Assembly (NCBI GenBank): GCA_049513975.1
Contig: JBEKVM010000177.1
Span: 1-9,336, forward strand
Source: JBEKOF01 sp049513975
Lineage (GTDB): Bacteria > Verrucomicrobiota > Verrucomicrobiia > Limisphaerales > Palsa-1400
Direction: 5' to 3'
Length of the DNA stretch: 9,336 bases
This document shows positions 7,007 through 9,336 of this stretch, one piece after another. A program made the position numbers and the translations under genes. Below the pieces are notes generated by a model. It worked only from the letters and a program-made list of their open reading frames with translations, was not told the DNA's origin and made no database searches. Within the stretch, counting starts at the first letter, position 1. Each line of letters opens with the position of its first letter.

Positions 7007-7286
7007 ATGAATTCACAGGAGCGCGCTTTCCACGAGTTCGCCGAATTCGCTTCCAAACTCAAAGTTCATCCTGTCTTTGGAAGGCGCGGCGGCTTAGGCT
7101 CAAAGCGCAAATGACATCGCCGACCAGATGGGAAGCAAACCTCATGGCTGAATCACGCCTTTTTTTGGCAACAACTGCGTCGCAGTCAAACACGAAGCCG
7201 CGCAGAGCGTGGCCGCCCATGCCGCCAGGATTTGCATCTTGGAACTTGAGTTTGAAAAGAGTGGAGCGATAATCACCAAAACGTGA
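7007..7286 (+). pseudogene. Broken small gene upstream of and overlapping the endonuclease start
   Basis: Not recognised. ATG 7007 opens a 35-codon frame (MNSQERAFHEFAEFASKLKV) that stops at TGA 7112-7114. Moving one base forward at about 7109, the frame continues NDIADQMGSKPHG, meets a TGA at 7149-7151, then runs ITPFFGNN and HEAAQSVAAHAARICILELE to TGA 7284-7286. The second half looks coding (helical, charged, E-rich). Its stop overlaps the GTG of the endonuclease as GTGA, the arrangement of translationally coupled genes. The total length exceeds a multiple of three by one base, consistent with one insertion plus one nonsense change in an original protein of about 92 residues. Alternatives: only a C-terminal fragment of a longer ancestral gene such as a methylase or control protein, or chance. 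No family is claimed. Confidence 0.4.
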
Positions 7287-8248
7287 AAGCGCACACAGCG
7301 GAGAGTTACGAAAGCAGAATGCTTCATCAGTTGGCAATGCCAAACAGGGAGCAAGTTGAGCATGTACTGCTTCGTACGCTTCTCAAACACGGCGGCGTCG
7401 TTAAAGAGTTCGCCGGCGGAGAGGAAATCGTCCGCGAAATGGCTGACGAATTTGGGTTGAGTGAACCTCAACGCTCTGCTTTCTTGGAAACCGTATATCG
7501 TAAGGAGAATCGCACAAAAAAAGCTATTCTGTGGCATCGCTTGCTATTTCGAGCTGCCGATGCTTTGGCTCACGCGAAATTGGTTTCTAGTCCAAACCAA
7601 ACTTTTCGACTATTTGGAAAAAGAGAATGGTTGCTGACGGAACTCGGCTTTGATGCAGCATTGCGGCTTTGCAATATCCCATCTGCACTGAAAGACTCTC
7701 TGCCTATCAAGTCTCTCGAAGTTCAGAGGGTCGTGAAAAAACTTATAGAATCTCCAAAACCGGAGAACTACGATCCCGTTGACAGCGGCAAGAAGGTGAC
7801 CAAAACGACAAGGGAATCGGCTTTGCGGGATCGAGGCTTTCGTCAGGCAGTTATCGAGGCGTACGATTACAAATGCGCTGTTTGCGGTCTTAAAATTAAG
7901 TCGCCCGACTTATTGTCGTGGGAAGTAGAGGCTGCACACATTGTTCCCAATCATTTTCTGGGCCGTGACGATATATGGAACGGGATAGCGTTTTGCCGCC
8001 TTCACCATTGGGCGTTCGATGTTGGTTGGTTCACATTATTAGATGATTATCAGATCCAAGTTTCATCGCAGATTTCTCGTTTGCCAGCAGATTGCGGGAA
8101 AATGGGTAATTACGAATTCATTCGATCCCTTACGGATAGACCAGCGACTATAAGTTTGCCGAAGCGGCACGAACTTTATCCCCATCACAACGCGATTCGG
8201 TGGCACCGTCGAAATAGTTTTAAGATGCAAACCGTAACTTCTCCCTAG
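7283..8248 (+). CDS. HNH endonuclease with Mrr_N-like N-terminal domain (restriction-type)
   Basis: Probably cuts DNA at specific or modified sites as a defence nuclease. Residues 19-125 (MPNREQVEHVLLRTLLKHGG, EIVREMADEFGLSE, FGKREWLLTELGFDAAL) follow the winged-helix pattern of the Mrr N-terminal domain found in restriction enzymes. Residues 183-255 are an HNH_2-type nuclease: RDRGFRQAVIEAY, Cys198/Cys201 (CAVCG), His219 (EAAHIVP), Asn233 (WNGIAFC), His241-His242 (LHHWAFDVGWF), so the catalytic set is complete. Length is 321 residues from GTG 7283. The GTG overlaps the stop of the preceding broken gene; ATG 7319 or 7337 are alternatives, and 7337 fits the start of the Mrr_N domain best. G+C is roughly 45-50% in sampled lines against over 60% in the flanks, a sign of transfer. 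No intact methyltransferase is visible, so it may act on modified DNA, have a distant partner, or be a cassette in decay. Confidence 0.88.
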   Translation: MKAHTAESYESRMLHQLAMPNREQVEHVLLRTLLKHGGVVKEFAGGEEIVREMADEFGLSEPQRSAFLETVYRKENRTKKAILWHRLLFRAADALAHAKLVSSPNQTFRLFGKREWLLTELGFDAALRLCNIPSALKDSLPIKSLEVQRVVKKLIESPKPENYDPVDSGKKVTKTTRESALRDRGFRQAVIEAYDYKCAVCGLKIKSPDLLSWEVEAAHIVPNHFLGRDDIWNGIAFCRLHHWAFDVGWFTLLDDYQIQVSSQISRLPADCGKMGNYEFIRSLTDRPATISLPKRHELYPHHNAIRWHRRNSFKMQTVTSP

Positions 8249-8310
8249 GCGTTCCTATGAAAAATGCTGATGGAATCTTGCCACAACATTCCAACCCCAG
8301 GGGCAAACGA

Positions 8311-8592
8311 ATGACAATCCAAGTCAACACAGTTCTTAATGCACTCCCACGCGACACTATCAAGGCGATCCACAACGCCGAACCTGGGCATGTCCCAGAA
8401 GTACTCAGGCTGATGCTGTTTGTTTACGTGAACCTACCAGCCACGCCAATCGAACTCACCCGTTACGACTCCGCCGATTATAACCGGCTCTGCCGGGACT
8501 TCACCAAACGATTTTGCGATGAGTCTGGCACGTTGAATTGGCGCAAGGTTGGAAGTGCCAGGCGATGGGCCAAAGTGAGTGGATGGCAATAG
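8311..8592 (+). CDS. Small protein of unknown function downstream of the endonuclease
   Basis: Not recognised. ATG 8311 is preceded by AGGGG with 7-nt spacing, the best ribosome-binding site in the right third; this gives 93 residues. An in-frame ATG at 8257 would add 18 residues and leave only 8 nt after the endonuclease stop, but has no ribosome-binding site. The protein reads as mixed alpha/beta: VNTVLNALPRDTIKAIHNAE, a hydrophobic stretch VLRLMLFVYVNLPATPIEL, then a basic, aromatic end (FTKRFCDESGTLNWRKV, RRWAKVSGW). No signal peptide; the hydrophobic stretch is too short for a confident membrane helix. Same strand and similar lower G+C as the endonuclease, so it is plausibly part of the same acquired operon. 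It could be an accessory or control protein of the nuclease, or unrelated cargo. Confidence 0.6.
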   Translation: MTIQVNTVLNALPRDTIKAIHNAEPGHVPEVLRLMLFVYVNLPATPIELTRYDSADYNRLCRDFTKRFCDESGTLNWRKVGSARRWAKVSGWQ

Positions 8593-8687
8593 CGGCAGCG
8601 AGAGGTGTGGATTTTGGAAAACAGCGGGGCGATGTTCAGGAGGTCGTCGCCCTCAAATTAGGTCGGAACATTTTCAATCCGAGCCTG

Positions 8688-8709
8688 ACGAGCAAGCAAC
8701 GAGCAAGCC
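8688..8709. repeat. 11-bp tandem duplication in the 8593-8755 spacer
   Basis: ACGAGCAAGCA (8688-8698) is followed directly by ACGAGCAAGCC (8699-8709), 10 of 11 bases identical. Removing one copy joins two short frames into one ending at TGA 8752-8754 (SEPDEQAIAPAQMLLKLGE in the join), which may be the tail of a lost gene. Nothing else is seen between 8593 and 8755. Confidence 0.55.
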
Positions 8710-8755
8710 ATCGCTCCGGCCCAAATGCTGTTGAAACTGGGAGAAAAGAAATGAC

Positions 8756-9016
8756 ATGAAGACCATTGAAGCCCAAATCCCGGAGCCGGTGCTCAAACAG
8801 GCGCAGGAACTGGCGGCGCGCGAGCACATCCCGCTGGAGCAGATCATCAGCCTGGCCGTCACTCAGGCTGTCGGCGTCTGGAGCAACGAAAGTTACGTCG
8901 CCCTGCGCGCCAAGCGGGCCAGCCGGGACAAGTTCCTCGACGCGCTCAAGGAAGTGCCCGATGTCGAACCTGCGGATTACGACCGCCTGCCGGAAGGTTA
9001 TCAACGGGCTGGCTGA
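8756..9016 (+). CDS. Ribbon-helix-helix (CopG/Arc-type) antitoxin-like protein, apparently orphan
   Basis: An 86-residue protein. Residues 2-40 fit a ribbon-helix-helix DNA-binding unit: a short strand KTIEAQIP, helix EPVLKQAQELAAREH, turn at IP, and helix LEQIISLAVTQAVG. These proteins dimerise, bind operator DNA through the paired strands and, in toxin-antitoxin pairs, neutralise the toxin with the C-terminal part; here that would be residues 41-86 (RASRDKFLDALKEVPDVEPADYDRLPE), rich in acidic residues. GGGAG lies 12 nt before the ATG, rather far. The higher G+C differs from the endonuclease region just upstream. No intact toxin follows within the remaining 320 bases; only a possible gene remnant does. 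It could instead be a stand-alone regulator or a chromosomal relic of a toxin-antitoxin module. I recall similar stand-alone genes in Verrucomicrobia. Confidence 0.75.
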   Translation: MKTIEAQIPEPVLKQAQELAAREHIPLEQIISLAVTQAVGVWSNESYVALRAKRASRDKFLDALKEVPDVEPADYDRLPEGYQRAG

Positions 9017-9214
9017 TGTGCGAACAAGCGCCTGCGCGGCTGCGGATTGCCGGATGATTTCATTCGTTATCCGCCAGGGTGTTGTAATAAGCCAATTCAG
9101 TTCACCGGCTGGGAGAAAGACAACGCCAAATTTGAGGCGCAGCTTGAAAAGGTCATCCAAGCCCTCCGCGCCAGCACCGCCGCCCGCGACCTCCCGCCCA
9201 AGCCGCGCCTCTAG
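9017..9214 (+). pseudogene. Possible C-terminal gene remnant in frame with the antitoxin-like gene
   Basis: Directly after the TGA at 9014-9016 the same frame stays open for 65 codons to TAG 9212-9214, with no ATG or GTG start. The second half looks coding: IQFTGWEKDNAKFEAQLEKV followed by IQALRAS and a basic Pro-rich end DLPPKPRL. This resembles, from memory and at low confidence, the tail of TIR- or nSTAND-type conflict proteins. It could also be read-through sequence with no function. A 13-codon frame (MCEQAPARLRIAG, ATG 9015) overlaps the same stop and is probably meaningless. The sequence beyond 9214 holds only the terminal palindrome. Confidence 0.3.
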
Positions 9215-9237
9215 CCCGCATATTTCACACCTCCAAA

Positions 9238-9307
9238 CGCCGCGTGAGGGCACGCGGCCTACAGGAGCCGCCGGAGGTGTTTGTAGGCCGCGTGCCCCCA
9301 CGCGGCG
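9238..9307. repeat. 26-bp near-perfect inverted repeat (large hairpin, REP-like)
   Basis: The left arm 9238-9263 (starts CGCCGCGTGAGGG, ends GGCCTACA) pairs with the right arm 9282-9307 (starts TGTAGGCCGCG, ends CCCACGCGGCG). 25 of 26 positions pair, the exception being one A-C mismatch, around an 18-nt loop. The loop sequence GGAGGTGT (9273-9280) can alternatively pair with ACACCTCC (9227-9234) just outside the left arm, so two folds compete. No U-tract follows, so a simple terminator is unlikely. It probably belongs to a dispersed palindromic family. Confidence 0.85.
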
Positions 9308-9336
9308 CACTGTTTTGGCGCTTCCATCGGAGTGTG

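Noticed and set aside
6642..7062. Minus-strand frames of 124 and 76 codons over the hairpin block
   Set aside because: They translate the palindromes into Arg/Gly/Pro-rich sequence; the paired structure explains the DNA better than a protein does.
7007..7286. Remnant of a DNA cytosine methyltransferase
   Set aside because: Would suit the endonuclease context, but none of the methyltransferase motifs can be seen in any frame, so no identity is claimed.
7059..7537. Minus-strand frames of 94 and 131 codons
   Set aside because: Antisense to the endonuclease start and to the broken upstream frame, and without recognisable domains.
8538..8759. 73-codon plus-strand frame overlapping the antitoxin-like start as ATGA
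   Set aside because: Its first third is out-of-frame sequence of the preceding gene and the rest is not protein-like; the overlap is probably chance, though I cannot exclude it.
8636..9310. 224-codon minus-strand frame
   Set aside because: Spans the antitoxin-like gene in antisense and the terminal palindrome; the plus-strand ribbon-helix-helix pattern is far more convincing.
1..9336. CRISPR array, tRNA, rRNA or a full insertion sequence
   Set aside because: No regularly spaced repeat-spacer pattern, no tRNA cloverleaf that I could identify by eye, no rRNA signature and no transposase gene in any frame.

Overview
The window looks like a high-G+C chromosome segment from a verrucomicrobial or planctomycete-type bacterium. 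The Limisphaerales/Pedosphaera side of Verrucomicrobia is my best guess. The evidence is a PKN-type Ser/Thr kinase with the phylum-typical layout (N-terminal helical leader, kinase, one membrane helix, coiled coil), a prepilin N-terminus of the 'AFTLIELLVVIAIIAILAALLLPAL' style, mostly weak or absent Shine-Dalgarno sequences, and large palindromic intergenic repeats. This is recognition from memory, not a database search.

Layout. 1-1553 (-): membrane Ser/Thr kinase, cut by the window edge. 1696-3105 (+): divergently transcribed, apparently exported AGE-family sugar 2-epimerase. 4411-6216 (-) followed 22 nt later by 3156-4388 (-): a likely two-gene operon of an RG-rich protein of unknown function and an RhlE-type DEAD-box RNA helicase. 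6258-6596 (-): short prepilin-like gene whose body is replaced by hairpin-containing sequence. 6597-7006: gene-free block with at least four strong hairpins inside an outer inverted repeat, flanked by near-identical 18-bp direct repeats.

From about 7100 to 8650 the composition falls to roughly half G+C. This stretch holds a decayed small gene whose stop overlaps the start of a restriction-type endonuclease (Mrr_N-like domain plus HNH), then a small unknown protein. After it come a ribbon-helix-helix antitoxin-like gene with no intact toxin, a possible gene remnant, and a 26-bp near-perfect palindrome at the right end.

How the parts relate. The left two thirds is core-like: signalling, sugar metabolism at the envelope and RNA remodelling. 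The right third is accessory: a horizontally acquired defence-type cassette, an orphan antitoxin, broken genes and repeats. The strongest candidates for something undescribed are the RG-rich/winged-helix-like protein paired with RhlE, the multi-hairpin block, and the nuclease cassette with its translationally coupled but broken partner.
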